The notes below the pieces were generated by a model. That model was not told the DNA's origin and made no database searches. It worked only from the letters and a program-made list of their open reading frames with translations. 11,181 nt of DNA. Origin: Chloroflexota bacterium. GTDB lineage: Bacteria > Chloroflexota > Anaerolineae > CG2-30-64-16. Below are positions 1 to 6,088 of this stretch, in pieces (the stretch's first letter is position 1; each line of letters starts with the position of its first letter). A program made the position numbers and the translations under genes. The stretch is from assembly GCA_029555885.1 (NCBI GenBank), contig JAKPQT010000278.1, positions 1 to 11,181 on the forward strand, read 5' to 3'.

Positions 1-1
1 T

Positions 2-823
2 GCCCTGCCCATCGCAGCCCTGTCGACGGATACGCCGACGGCGCCCGCGCGGACGGCGACATCCACCGCCACCGAGCTGCCGGCCGCAAGCGATACGCCG
101 GCGGCAACGGCTAGCCCGACCGAGCTGCCGGCCACGCCTACAGAGCCGCCAGCCAGCGCGACGCCCGCGGCGTCAGCGACCCCGGCCCCTTCCGCCATAC
201 CCGCCAGCCCAGATGAGACCGCGACCCCGGTGCCCACTCGGCCGCCGCAGCCCGCGCCGGCCGCCACGCTGCCGCCCTATCGCGGGGGGAGCTGGGACCT
301 GGAAGAAGGGTTCTACCAATCACCGAGCCCGCACGAGGGTTTCACTGCGTTCGTTGCCAACGGCTGGCAGCCCCTGAGCAAGGTCCATGACCCGGCCGCG
401 CCCCCGCGTCTGAACGAGAACAAGTATCTGCCCAACGTCCACAGCGGCGAACGCTCGCAGGAGATCAGCTTCGACTGGCGCAGCGGCGAGGCCGGCATCT
501 GGCGCACGTTTGAGGTCGTGCCGGGCCATCGCTACGTGATAGAGGCATGGGCACGCTATATGCCCAGCGAGAGCGGCCTGGCGCTGTACCTCGGTATCGA
601 TCTGGGCGGCGGCAACAACTTTGAGGCCGGCTCGGTGACGTGGCGCCCGTGGCGCGACATGACGCCGGACCAATGGGTGGCGACGCAGGAAACGGTGCGG
701 GCCACGACCGGGCGCATGACGATCTTCCTGCGCGCGGTGCATCCCCTCGCGGCAGATGGGGGCAATAAGCCGGGCGGCAACACGATGTTCGACGACGTCA
801 GCGTGACGGACGGAGGTCCCTGA
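2..823 (+). CDS. Secreted/surface protein, C-terminal part: Thr/Pro/Ala-rich linker plus carbohydrate-binding-like beta domain (5' end outside window)
   Basis: The reading frame that stops with TGA at 821-823 is open back to the left edge, so the gene starts outside the window and the internal GTG at 230 is not a credible start. About the first 85 visible residues are a low-complexity linker of Thr, Pro, Ala and Ser with repeated TELPA and ATP-type units; a 15-bp DNA stretch is repeated exactly at 71-85 and 119-133. Such linkers usually tether extracellular domains. About 180 residues follow with the pattern of a galactose-binding/CBM4_9-like jelly roll: an aromatic-rich opening (GSWDLEEGFY), a PGHRYVIEAWARY strand, LYLGIDLGGGNN, and a closing NTMFDDVSV strand. 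I infer an extracellular sugar- or wall-binding role; the N-terminal catalytic or sensor part is unseen. The stop lies one base before the next start, so it is probably co-transcribed with the membrane protein gene. Confidence 0.75.
   Translation, partial: ALPIAALSTDTPTAPARTATSTATELPAASDTPAATASPTELPATPTEPPASATPAASATPAPSAIPASPDETATPVPTRPPQPAPAATLPPYRGGSWDLEEGFYQSPSPHEGFTAFVANGWQPLSKVHDPAAPPRLNENKYLPNVHSGERSQEISFDWRSGEAGIWRTFEVVPGHRYVIEAWARYMPSESGLALYLGIDLGGGNNFEAGSVTWRPWRDMTPDQWVATQETVRATTGRMTIFLRAVHPLAADGGNKPGGNTMFDDVSVTDGGP
812..817 (+). promoter_or_regulatory. Strong ribosome binding site for the YbhN-like gene
   Basis: GGAGGT lies seven bases before the ATG at 825, inside the last codons of the upstream gene. 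It fixes the start of the membrane protein and supports co-translation of the two genes. Confidence 0.75.
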
Positions 824-824
824 T

Positions 825-1805
825 ATGAAGGATAGGGCCCTCGCGCTTCTGAAGGTCGCGGTCAGCGTGGGGCTGGTCGCCTGGACGTTCAGCCGCATTC
901 CGCTGGCGGAGGTCGGCAGCCAGCTCGCGGCGGCGCGGCCGGGTTATCTCCTGGCAGCCCTGGCTGCGTTCGTGCTCGCTATCCTGGCGGACGGCGCGAA
1001 GTGGCACGTGCTGCTGCGCGCCCAGGGGTTCACACTGCCCCGCCGCACGGTGTTCCGGTTCCAGTTCATCGGCTTCTTTTTCAACAACTTCCTCCCTTCG
1101 GCCAACCTGGGCGGCGACATCATGCGCGGGTTCGGGCTGGCCCGCCTGACCGAGCGGCCGGCCGACGCGGCAGTGTCGGTGCTGCTGGACCGCGGCCTGG
1201 GCTTCCTGGCATATATGAGTTCTGCGCTGGTCGCCAGCATCATTGCGGTCAACGTCCTGGGTCGCGGGGAACTGCGGCCGGTCCAGGGGGTTGCCGTCCT
1301 GGCCGTGGTGGCAATCCTGGTCGGGTTTGGGCTGTTGCTCAGCCGGCGTCTGCGGGCATTGATGACGCGCATGTTTGCCTGGCGTGGCCTGCAGCTCCTG
1401 GCCCCGCTGTGGGAGCACATCTCGCATGCCCTGGACATCTACCGCCATCGGACCGCTGCGCTGCGCACCGCGTTCGGCATCGCCCTGCTCGGCATCGTCT
1501 GTACTGCGCTGGTGAACTGGCTCGTGTCGCAGGCGATGGGTGGGCAGATGTCGCTGCCGATGATCTTCCTGATCAACCCGCTCGTGGCGCTGGCCCTGAT
1601 GCTGCCGATTTCCATCGGTGGACTGGGCGTCAGCCAGGCGGTCTACCCGTTCTTCTACGGCGCGGTCGGCGTCAGCGCAGAGCACGCGCTGGCCGTGTCG
1701 CTGCTCGTGCAGTTGATCCAGCTGGTCGCCAGTCTGCCGGGCGGCCTTTTCTGGCTGCGCAATCGCCGCGCGGTGGCGCAGCCCGTTGTGGAGCGCGCGG
1801 CATGA
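825..1805 (+). CDS. YbhN/UPF0104 (LPG synthase TM-region family) integral membrane protein, flippase-like
   Basis: This 326-residue polytopic membrane protein has the hallmarks of the lysylphosphatidylglycerol synthase transmembrane family (PF03706/UPF0104). FFNNFLPSANLGGDIMR at about residues 85-101 and SVLLDRGLGF at 118-127 are the family signatures, and LPISIGGLGVSQ near residue 260 is the third conserved block. Hydrophobic segments are visible near residues 6-22, 41-55 and repeatedly after 125. The length fits stand-alone members, which lack the soluble aminoacyl-transferase domain of MprF. Relatives include the membrane part of MprF and archaeal AglD, suggesting work on lipid-linked head groups, but the substrate cannot be read from sequence. 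The ATG at 825 has a strong GGAGGT site. The TGA overlaps the next ATG (ATGA, 1802-1805), so translation is coupled to prfC. Confidence 0.85.
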   Translation: MKDRALALLKVAVSVGLVAWTFSRIPLAEVGSQLAAARPGYLLAALAAFVLAILADGAKWHVLLRAQGFTLPRRTVFRFQFIGFFFNNFLPSANLGGDIMRGFGLARLTERPADAAVSVLLDRGLGFLAYMSSALVASIIAVNVLGRGELRPVQGVAVLAVVAILVGFGLLLSRRLRALMTRMFAWRGLQLLAPLWEHISHALDIYRHRTAALRTAFGIALLGIVCTALVNWLVSQAMGGQMSLPMIFLINPLVALALMLPISIGGLGVSQAVYPFFYGAVGVSAEHALAVSLLVQLIQLVASLPGGLFWLRNRRAVAQPVVERAA

Positions 1806-3403
1806 CGATAGATCAACCGCTCCAAGTCCAGGTCGCACCGGCGGGCGCCCCGCGGCGCACCTTTGCGATCATCTCGCATCCCGACGCGGGCAAGACTACG
1901 TTGACGGAAAAGCTGCTGTTGTACGGCAACGCGATCGACCTGGCGGGGCACGTGCGCGCGCGGCGCAACCAGGGCAGCGTGACTTCGGATTGGATGGCCA
2001 TCGAGCGCAACCGCGGCATCTCCGTGACATCCACGGTGCTGCAATTCCCTTACCGGGGTCACGTCCTCAACCTGCTGGACACGCCGGGCCATCAGGACTT
2101 CTCCGAGGACACCTATCGCACCCTGGCCGCGGTCGACAGTGCGGTGATGGTGTTGGATGCGGCGAAGGGCATCGAGGCACAGACTCGCCGACTGTTCGAG
2201 GTGTGCCGCCAGCGCGGTATTCCTGTCTTCACATTCATCAATAAGATGGACCGGCCCGCGCGCGATCCTCTGGCGCTGCTGGACGAGATCGAGTCCATCC
2301 TGGGCATGCAGCCGGTGCCGATGAACTGGCCACTGGGCAACGGCCTGAGCTTTCGGGGGGTCTACGACCGCCGCGCGCAGGGCGTCTTCTTCTACGAGCG
2401 CACCGAGCGCAACGAGCGCATCTCACCTGAGGTTTTCGTTTCGCTGGCGCATGCACCGTGGGCGGAGACGCTCGATGAGGGCGATATCGCGGTGCTGCAG
2501 ACCGATGTGGAACTGCTGGATGGCCTCGGCATTACCTTTGACCACGACCGGGTGCTGGCCGCCGGCCAGACGCCGGTCTTCTTCGGCAGCGCGCTGACCA
2601 ACTTCGGGGTGCGCCAGTTCCTCGACGCTTTCGTCGAACTGGCGCCCGGACCGCAGCCCTATTTGAGCGATGTGGGGCCGGTCGACCCTGCACAGCCAGG
2701 ATTTTCCGGCTTTGTGTTCAAGATTCAGGCCAATATGAATCCCAAGCACCGTGACAGCGTGGCCTTCGTGCGCGTCTGTTCCGGGCGCTTCGAGCGCGGG
2801 CTGACGGTGGTCCACGCGCAGTCGGGCAAGCCGCTGCGATTGCAGCGTTCCTACAGCCTTTTTGCCAATGAGCGGACGGTCATCGAGGAGGCGTATCCCG
2901 GCGATGTGTTGGGGTTGCCCAACACCGACAATCTGGCGATCGGCGACACGCTGGCTGAGGGCCGGGTGATCCGGTTTGCGCCGATCCCGCGCTTCCAGCC
3001 GGAACTCTTCGCGCTGCTGCGCAACACCGACGTCGCGAAACAGAAGCAGTTTACCAAGGGTATGCGGCAACTGGAGAGCGAAGGCGCGATCCAGGTGCTT
3101 TACCGGCTGGATGCGATGCGGCGGGAGCCCATTTTGGCCGCGGTGGGCCAGCTCCAGTTCGATGTGGTTCAGGCGCGGCTGGAGAACGAGTATGCGGTCC
3201 GCACGACCCTGGAGCCACTGAACTTCAGCCTGGTGCGCTGGATCAGTGGTCCTGAGGAGGCCATCCTGCGCCTGCCTCATCGCAACGATGTGGTGCTGGC
3301 GCGTGATTCTGAGGGCGACTACGTGGCGCTTTTCAGTTCGCCCTTCTATCTGCAGTATACTACTGAGCAATTCGGCGAACTGCGCTTTGAGACCAGAAGC
3401 TGA
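1802..3403 (+). CDS. prfC: Peptide chain release factor 3 (RF3)
   Basis: RF3 is a ribosome-associated GTPase that removes RF1/RF2 after peptide release. The 533-residue product is close to the E. coli length of 529. The GTPase motifs are complete: SHPDAGKTT P-loop at residues 25-33, RGISVTS switch I at 71-77, DTPGH at 93-97 and NKMD at 147-150. RF3-specific signatures distinguish it from EF-G: MNPKHRDSVAF in domain II, the FAPIPRFQPELF segment, and VGQLQFDVVQARL in domain III. It ends there without EF-G domains IV and V, as expected. The frame is also open well upstream inside the preceding gene, but that stretch is a shadow. The ATG at 1802 overlaps the preceding TGA and gives the expected N-terminus just before the G domain. 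Expression probably depends on translational coupling to the membrane protein gene. No promoter was found in front of it. Confidence 0.95.
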   Translation: MTIDQPLQVQVAPAGAPRRTFAIISHPDAGKTTLTEKLLLYGNAIDLAGHVRARRNQGSVTSDWMAIERNRGISVTSTVLQFPYRGHVLNLLDTPGHQDFSEDTYRTLAAVDSAVMVLDAAKGIEAQTRRLFEVCRQRGIPVFTFINKMDRPARDPLALLDEIESILGMQPVPMNWPLGNGLSFRGVYDRRAQGVFFYERTERNERISPEVFVSLAHAPWAETLDEGDIAVLQTDVELLDGLGITFDHDRVLAAGQTPVFFGSALTNFGVRQFLDAFVELAPGPQPYLSDVGPVDPAQPGFSGFVFKIQANMNPKHRDSVAFVRVCSGRFERGLTVVHAQSGKPLRLQRSYSLFANERTVIEEAYPGDVLGLPNTDNLAIGDTLAEGRVIRFAPIPRFQPELFALLRNTDVAKQKQFTKGMRQLESEGAIQVLYRLDAMRREPILAAVGQLQFDVVQARLENEYAVRTTLEPLNFSLVRWISGPEEAILRLPHRNDVVLARDSEGDYVALFSSPFYLQYTTEQFGELRFETRS

Positions 3404-3477
3404 TGCAGGGTCCGAATTGGGTATCCGGGAGCAACCATCAGCCGGGCGTCCGGTCTCTCGTGCGGCCGCAGCCTGGG

Positions 3478-3483
3478 TATAAA
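3478..3483 (+). promoter_or_regulatory. Possible -10 box upstream of arsC (weak)
   Basis: TATAAA occurs 19 bases before the arsC ATG in the 99-bp prfC-arsC spacer, but no convincing -35 box is found 16-18 bases upstream. The rest of the spacer (3404-3502) shows no strong hairpin and no copy of the palindrome found before arsR. arsC may use this weak promoter or read-through from prfC. Confidence 0.25.
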
Positions 3484-3502
3484 CCGATAGAGAGGAAGCC
3501 AA

Positions 3503-3919
3503 ATGAGTAAGGCGAAAGTCCTGTTCCTGTGCACCGGCAATTCCTGCCGCTCCCAGATGGCCGAGGCCATCGTCAACGCCCGGTGGGGTGACGCCTGGGA
3601 AGCGTACAGCGCGGGGACGCAGCCCGCGGGCTATGTCCATCCCCTGGCCGTACAAGTGTTGAGTGAGATCGGCATCCAGCACGCGGGCCGCTCCAAGTCC
3701 GCCGACGAATACCGGGCCGTGCCGTTCGACCTGGTCGTGACGGTGTGCGACGACGCGGCCGAGAACTGCCCCGTGTGGCTGGGCAAGGGCCGCCGCGTCC
3801 ACGTGGGCTTTCCGGACCCCGCAAAGGCAACCGGCACCGAGGATGAGGTGTTGGCCGTCTTCCGTCAGGTGCGCGACGATATCGCGGCGCGTATCGGCGA
3901 GTTGCTCAACAGCGCGTAA
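3503..3919 (+). CDS. arsC: Arsenate reductase, thioredoxin-coupled (LMW phosphatase fold)
   Basis: The enzyme reduces arsenate to arsenite in the cytoplasm using a relay of cysteines, with thioredoxin as final donor. The 138-residue product has the low-molecular-weight tyrosine phosphatase P-loop CTGNSCR (C10 to R16) near the N-terminus. It also has C82 and C89 in TVCDDAAENC. These four positions match the numbering known for S. aureus pI258 ArsC (Cys10, 15, 82, 89), which separates it from plain LMW phosphatases that lack the C82/C89 pair. YSAGTQPAGYVHPLAVQVLSEIGI and VGFPDPA are further family blocks. The start at 3503 is supported by AGAGGA six bases upstream. It precedes arsR but lies outside the arsR promoter, so it is either expressed separately or as the tail of the prfC unit. 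Its product would feed the methyltransferase encoded downstream. Confidence 0.93.
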   Translation: MSKAKVLFLCTGNSCRSQMAEAIVNARWGDAWEAYSAGTQPAGYVHPLAVQVLSEIGIQHAGRSKSADEYRAVPFDLVVTVCDDAAENCPVWLGKGRRVHVGFPDPAKATGTEDEVLAVFRQVRDDIAARIGELLNSA

Positions 3920-3927
3920 TTGGGGAC

Positions 3928-3956
3928 TTGACAAATCGCTCCTTATATCGTATATA
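3928..3956 (+). promoter_or_regulatory. arsR promoter: TTGACA - 17 bp - TATATA
   Basis: A perfect -35 box TTGACA (3928-3933) is followed, after an ideal 17-base spacer, by TATATA (3951-3956), one base order away from the -10 consensus. Transcription should start near 3963, giving a leader of only about 11-17 bases. The -10 box lies at the centre of the palindromic operator, so a bound repressor would block it. Confidence 0.8.
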
Positions 3957-3972
3957 TACGATATAAGGAGCG
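3937..3972 (+). promoter_or_regulatory. Perfect 36-bp palindrome, candidate ArsR operator
   Basis: Each 18-base half is the exact reverse complement of the other, with no mismatch and no spacer; the symmetry ends at 3936/3973, which do not pair. The centre reads ATCGT-N6-ACGAT (3947-3962). It covers the -10 box of the arsR promoter and ends two bases before the first arsR ATG. ArsR/SmtB dimers bind AT-rich inverted repeats at their own promoters, so autoregulatory binding here is a strong inference. The right arm also contains the arsR ribosome site AAGGAG (3965-3970), and the left arm contains its complement CTCCTT (3939-3944). Confidence 0.85.
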
Positions 3973-3973
3973 T

Positions 3974-4378
3974 ATGACAATGGCAACGATCAACCTGCAG
4001 GAAGGGCAGAACACCGACGTGCCCGCCGCCGCCAGTCCAGCGGGCGAGGAACGCCTCGTACGGATGCTCAAGGCGTTGGGCAATCCCGTGCGTTTTCGCA
4101 TCATGCAGACATTGGCCGAGCGGCAGATGTGCATCACGCAGGAAATCGTCGAGACGACGCCGCTGGCGCAGTCCACGGTCAGCCAGCATCTCAAGGTGCT
4201 GCGCGAGGCGGGATTGATTGAGGGTGAGATCGAAGGGCCGGCAACCTGTTACTGCCTCAGCGAGACGGGCATCCGCTGGCTGAAGGAGCAGATCGAGAAC
4301 TGGTTGCCCGGTTGCTGCGAGCCCGGAGACCGTTTTGCGCCCGTTAACCTTGACGGCGAACAGGGCTGCTGCGATTAG
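3974..4378 (+). CDS. arsR: ArsR/SmtB-family arsenic-responsive repressor
   Basis: This is a small winged-helix repressor expected to leave DNA when As(III) binds its cysteines. In the 134-residue product the core runs from about 26 to 110: LKALGNPVRFRIMQTLAE (dimer and first helices), LAQSTVSQHLKVLREAGLI recognition helix at about 64-82, and a wing GEIEGPATCYCL. Cysteines are at 53, 92, 94, 114, 115, 132 and 133. C92-x-C94 lies in the wing and two CC pairs lie in a tail after the core. This is not the ELCVCD site of E. coli ArsR, so the metal site is probably different. AAGGAG is only three bases before the ATG at 3974 but nine before the in-frame ATG at 3980, so Met3 may be the true start. 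It lies directly downstream of the palindrome and upstream of the methyltransferase gene. Confidence 0.93.
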   Translation: MTMATINLQEGQNTDVPAAASPAGEERLVRMLKALGNPVRFRIMQTLAERQMCITQEIVETTPLAQSTVSQHLKVLREAGLIEGEIEGPATCYCLSETGIRWLKEQIENWLPGCCEPGDRFAPVNLDGEQGCCD

Positions 4379-4393
4379 TGCGGCTCTTTTTTT
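4368..4393 (+). terminator. Possible weak terminator/attenuator between arsR and arsM
   Basis: A five-pair stem (GCTGC 4368-4372 with GCGGC 4380-4384, one G-U pair, seven-base loop) is followed closely by seven T (4387-4393). The stem overlaps the arsR stop codon. It is short, so it may only reduce read-through into arsM. Confidence 0.3.
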
Positions 4394-4419
4394 GCCAATA
4401 ATCATCGTTGTTTTACGAT
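4392..4419 (+). promoter_or_regulatory. Possible separate arsM promoter: TTGCCA - 16 bp - TACGAT
   Basis: TTGCCA (4392-4397) matches the -35 consensus at five of six bases, and TACGAT (4414-4419) matches the -10 at four of six with a 16-base spacer. The -10 overlaps the right half of an inverted repeat that shares its core with the arsR operator. The arrangement mimics the arsR promoter but is weaker. Confidence 0.45.
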
Positions 4420-4421
4420 GA
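4402..4421 (+). promoter_or_regulatory. Second candidate ArsR operator (TCATCGT-N6-ACGATGA)
   Basis: A perfect seven-base inverted repeat with a six-base centre lies 28 bases before arsM. Its inner ten bases, ATCGT and ACGAT, and the six-base gap are identical to the core of the 36-bp palindrome at 3947-3962. The agreement in half-site, spacing and position over a -10 box suggests the same repressor binds both. Confidence 0.6.
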
Positions 4422-4448
4422 ATCGCAACCTGAAACAGGGAGACAAAC

Positions 4449-5936
4449 ATGAACATGGTCAAGTCTGGCATGACGCCGGCTGCGGCGGGGTATTTCGAAC
4501 GAGTGGCGGGGCAGTGGGACGACCTCCGCACCGGCTACTTTGGAGAGGGAGTCCGCGATGCAGCTATCGCGCGTGCTCATTTGCGACCGGAGATGGTCGT
4601 GGCGGATGTGGGCGCGGGGACCGGGTTCGTCGCCGCGGGGCTCGCATCGCGGGTTGCGCGGGTCTATGCCGTTGATGGCTCGCCCGCCATGCTGGAGGTT
4701 GCGCGGCGCAATCTCACCGGATTCAGCAATGTGGAGTATCGGCTGGCGGATGGTGCGGCCTTGCCATTCGGGGATGCCACGCTTGATGCCGTCTTTGCCA
4801 ACATGTATCTGCACCATTGTCTCGACCCGCAGGCGGCCATCCAGGAGATGGTGCGCGTGCTCAAGCCGGGCGGCCGGCTGGTGCTGACCGACCTAGACCG
4901 GCATGAACACGCGTGGCTGCGGGACGAGATGGCCGATGTCTGGCTGGGCTTCGATCGGCGGGCTGTCAAGGGCTGGTTCCGGGAAGCCGGCCTGGTCAAT
5001 CTCATCGTGGAGGATACGCAGGAGACCTGCAGCTCGACTTCCGAGGCTGATGCAGCCGGCCGTGCGGACATCGGGGTCTTCCTGGCGACCGGCAGCCGCC
5101 GCGTCACCGGCGCGACCGCGGCGGTACAGGAGAACTACGGTGCGCTGGCGCAGGGCGGCGGCTGCTGTGGCGATAGCGCAGGACAGACCAGTTGCTGCGG
5201 CGGGCCTGATGCTGCAGCAACGCCGAGCTGCTGTAGCGGGTCAGAGTCAGCCGCATCGCACGCCATGGAGCTGGTCGAGGCTGGCCGGGCAGACATCGTC
5301 CTGTGGGACACCGGCTACACCGCGGAGCAGATCGCTGCGGTGCCCGCAGACGCTGCCAATCTGTCCCTGGGCTGCGGGAATCCGACGGCGATGGCCTCGC
5401 TCAAGCCGGGGGAGACCGTGTTGGATATCGGCAGCGGCGCGGGCATCGACGCGCTCTATGCCGCCCGTCGGGTTGGGCCGGAGGGCCGTGTCATCGGGCT
5501 GGATATGACGCCGTCGATGATCGAGCGGGCACAACGCAACGCCGCCGAGGCCGGAGCCGGCCAGGTGGAGTTCCGGTTGGGGCAGGCCGAGGCGATGCCG
5601 GTGGAGGATGGCACGGTCGATGTCATCCTTTCCAACTGCGTCATCAACCTGGCCGAGGACAAGGGCAGGGTCTTCGAGGAGGCGTATCGCGTGCTCAAGC
5701 CGGGCGGCCGGGTGAGCATCAGCGATATGGTGACGGCAGGGCCGCTGCCGATGAGCTTGCGCAGCGACCCCGCGATGTGGGCGGGCTGCATCAACGGGGC
5801 CCTGCCGGAGCAGGAGTATCTGGACCTGGTGCGGCAGGCCGGATTCGTGGATGTGACGGGCACGCGCAGTTTGAGCGGGGGCGAGCTCGCGGGGGTGGAG
5901 GTGTACAGCCTGGCCGTGACGGCCCGGAAGTTATGA
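4449..5936 (+). CDS. arsM: Dual-domain arsenite methyltransferase: ArsR-associated UbiE-like methyltransferase fused to ArsM
   Basis: This 495-residue protein has two class I SAM methyltransferase domains. Domain 1 (about 10-216) has VVADVGAGTGF (50-60), the acidic D76, HH at 122-123, LKPGGRLVLTDLDRHEH (138-154) and WLGFDRRAVKGWF. It resembles the methyltransferase that is fused to ArsR in some bacteria. A linker (about 227-270) carries three CC pairs at 239-240, 249-250 and 261-262. Domain 2 (about 283-492) is canonical ArsM: LSLGCGNPTAMASLKPGETV (305-324), DIGSGAGID, GLDMTPSMIERA, ISDMV, with C309, C397 (SNCVINL) and C447 (WAGCINGAL) at the usual As(III)-binding positions. It should methylate arsenite with SAM in the cytoplasm, yielding methylated or volatile arsenicals. 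AGGGAGA lies five bases before the ATG at 4449. The role of domain 1 is unknown; the fusion is unusual against single-domain ArsM of about 270-380 residues. Confidence 0.9.
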   Translation: MNMVKSGMTPAAAGYFERVAGQWDDLRTGYFGEGVRDAAIARAHLRPEMVVADVGAGTGFVAAGLASRVARVYAVDGSPAMLEVARRNLTGFSNVEYRLADGAALPFGDATLDAVFANMYLHHCLDPQAAIQEMVRVLKPGGRLVLTDLDRHEHAWLRDEMADVWLGFDRRAVKGWFREAGLVNLIVEDTQETCSSTSEADAAGRADIGVFLATGSRRVTGATAAVQENYGALAQGGGCCGDSAGQTSCCGGPDAAATPSCCSGSESAASHAMELVEAGRADIVLWDTGYTAEQIAAVPADAANLSLGCGNPTAMASLKPGETVLDIGSGAGIDALYAARRVGPEGRVIGLDMTPSMIERAQRNAAEAGAGQVEFRLGQAEAMPVEDGTVDVILSNCVINLAEDKGRVFEEAYRVLKPGGRVSISDMVTAGPLPMSLRSDPAMWAGCINGALPEQEYLDLVRQAGFVDVTGTRSLSGGELAGVEVYSLAVTARKL

Positions 5937-5961
5937 GAGGCTTTGGGCGAGCAAAACGGAC

Positions 5962-6020
5962 CTCACGCAAAGACGCAAAGGACGCCAGGAAGATAGTAAT
6001 TCTTTGCGGCTTTGCGTGAG
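5962..6020. repeat. Inverted repeat, 19-bp arms with one mismatch (CGCAAAG type), likely bidirectional terminator
   Basis: The left arm (5962-5980) contains CACGCAAAGACGCAAAG; the right arm (6002-6020) is its reverse complement except for one base, with a 21-base loop. Tandem CGCAAAG units of this kind recur as short interspersed repeats in many bacterial genomes. It sits just after arsM and before the convergent propeller gene, where a hairpin could end or protect both transcripts. No T-run follows on the plus strand. Confidence 0.7.
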
Positions 6021-6029
6021 CTGCTCAGA

Positions 6030-6080
6030 CATCCTTCGACTGCGTTCGGCCCTTACTGAGGCCCCACTCCGCTCAGGATG
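6030..6080. repeat. Short interspersed-type element bounded by CATCCT / AGGATG
   Basis: CATCCTTCGACTGCG begins the element and CACTCCGCTCAGGATG ends it; the outer six bases are inverted. The ends look like the two sides of a common bacterial CATCCTTCGACT...GCTCAGGATG repeat, here split by about 24 bases holding GGCC...GGCC. With the neighbouring inverted repeat it fills the 152-bp spacer; no gene is seen in it. Confidence 0.45.
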
Positions 6081-6088
6081 CCCTCGTG

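Noticed and set aside
2..232. Repeated ACC-GAG-CTG-CCG-GCC units considered as a CRISPR or satellite array
   Set aside because: They are codon repeats within a Pro/Thr/Ala linker, in frame and unevenly spaced, with no spacer structure.
230..823. GTG at 230 as start of the first gene
   Set aside because: The frame stays open to the left edge through a continuous Thr/Pro/Ala linker and no ribosome site precedes 230.
1001..1801. Upstream in-frame extension of prfC inside the membrane protein gene
   Set aside because: It is low-complexity Arg/Gly/Pro sequence in a shadow frame; RF3 aligns from the ATG at 1802 and has normal length.
798..1838. Minus-strand open frame of about 346 codons opposite the membrane protein gene
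   Set aside because: Its product is a Gln/Arg/His/Asp-rich shadow with no domain pattern; the plus-strand gene has clear family signatures and ribosome sites.
2423..4531. Long minus-strand open frame (about 700 codons) opposite prfC, arsC and arsR
   Set aside because: It lies antisense to three well-identified genes, shows no family motif, and is explained by high GC and codon bias of the real genes.
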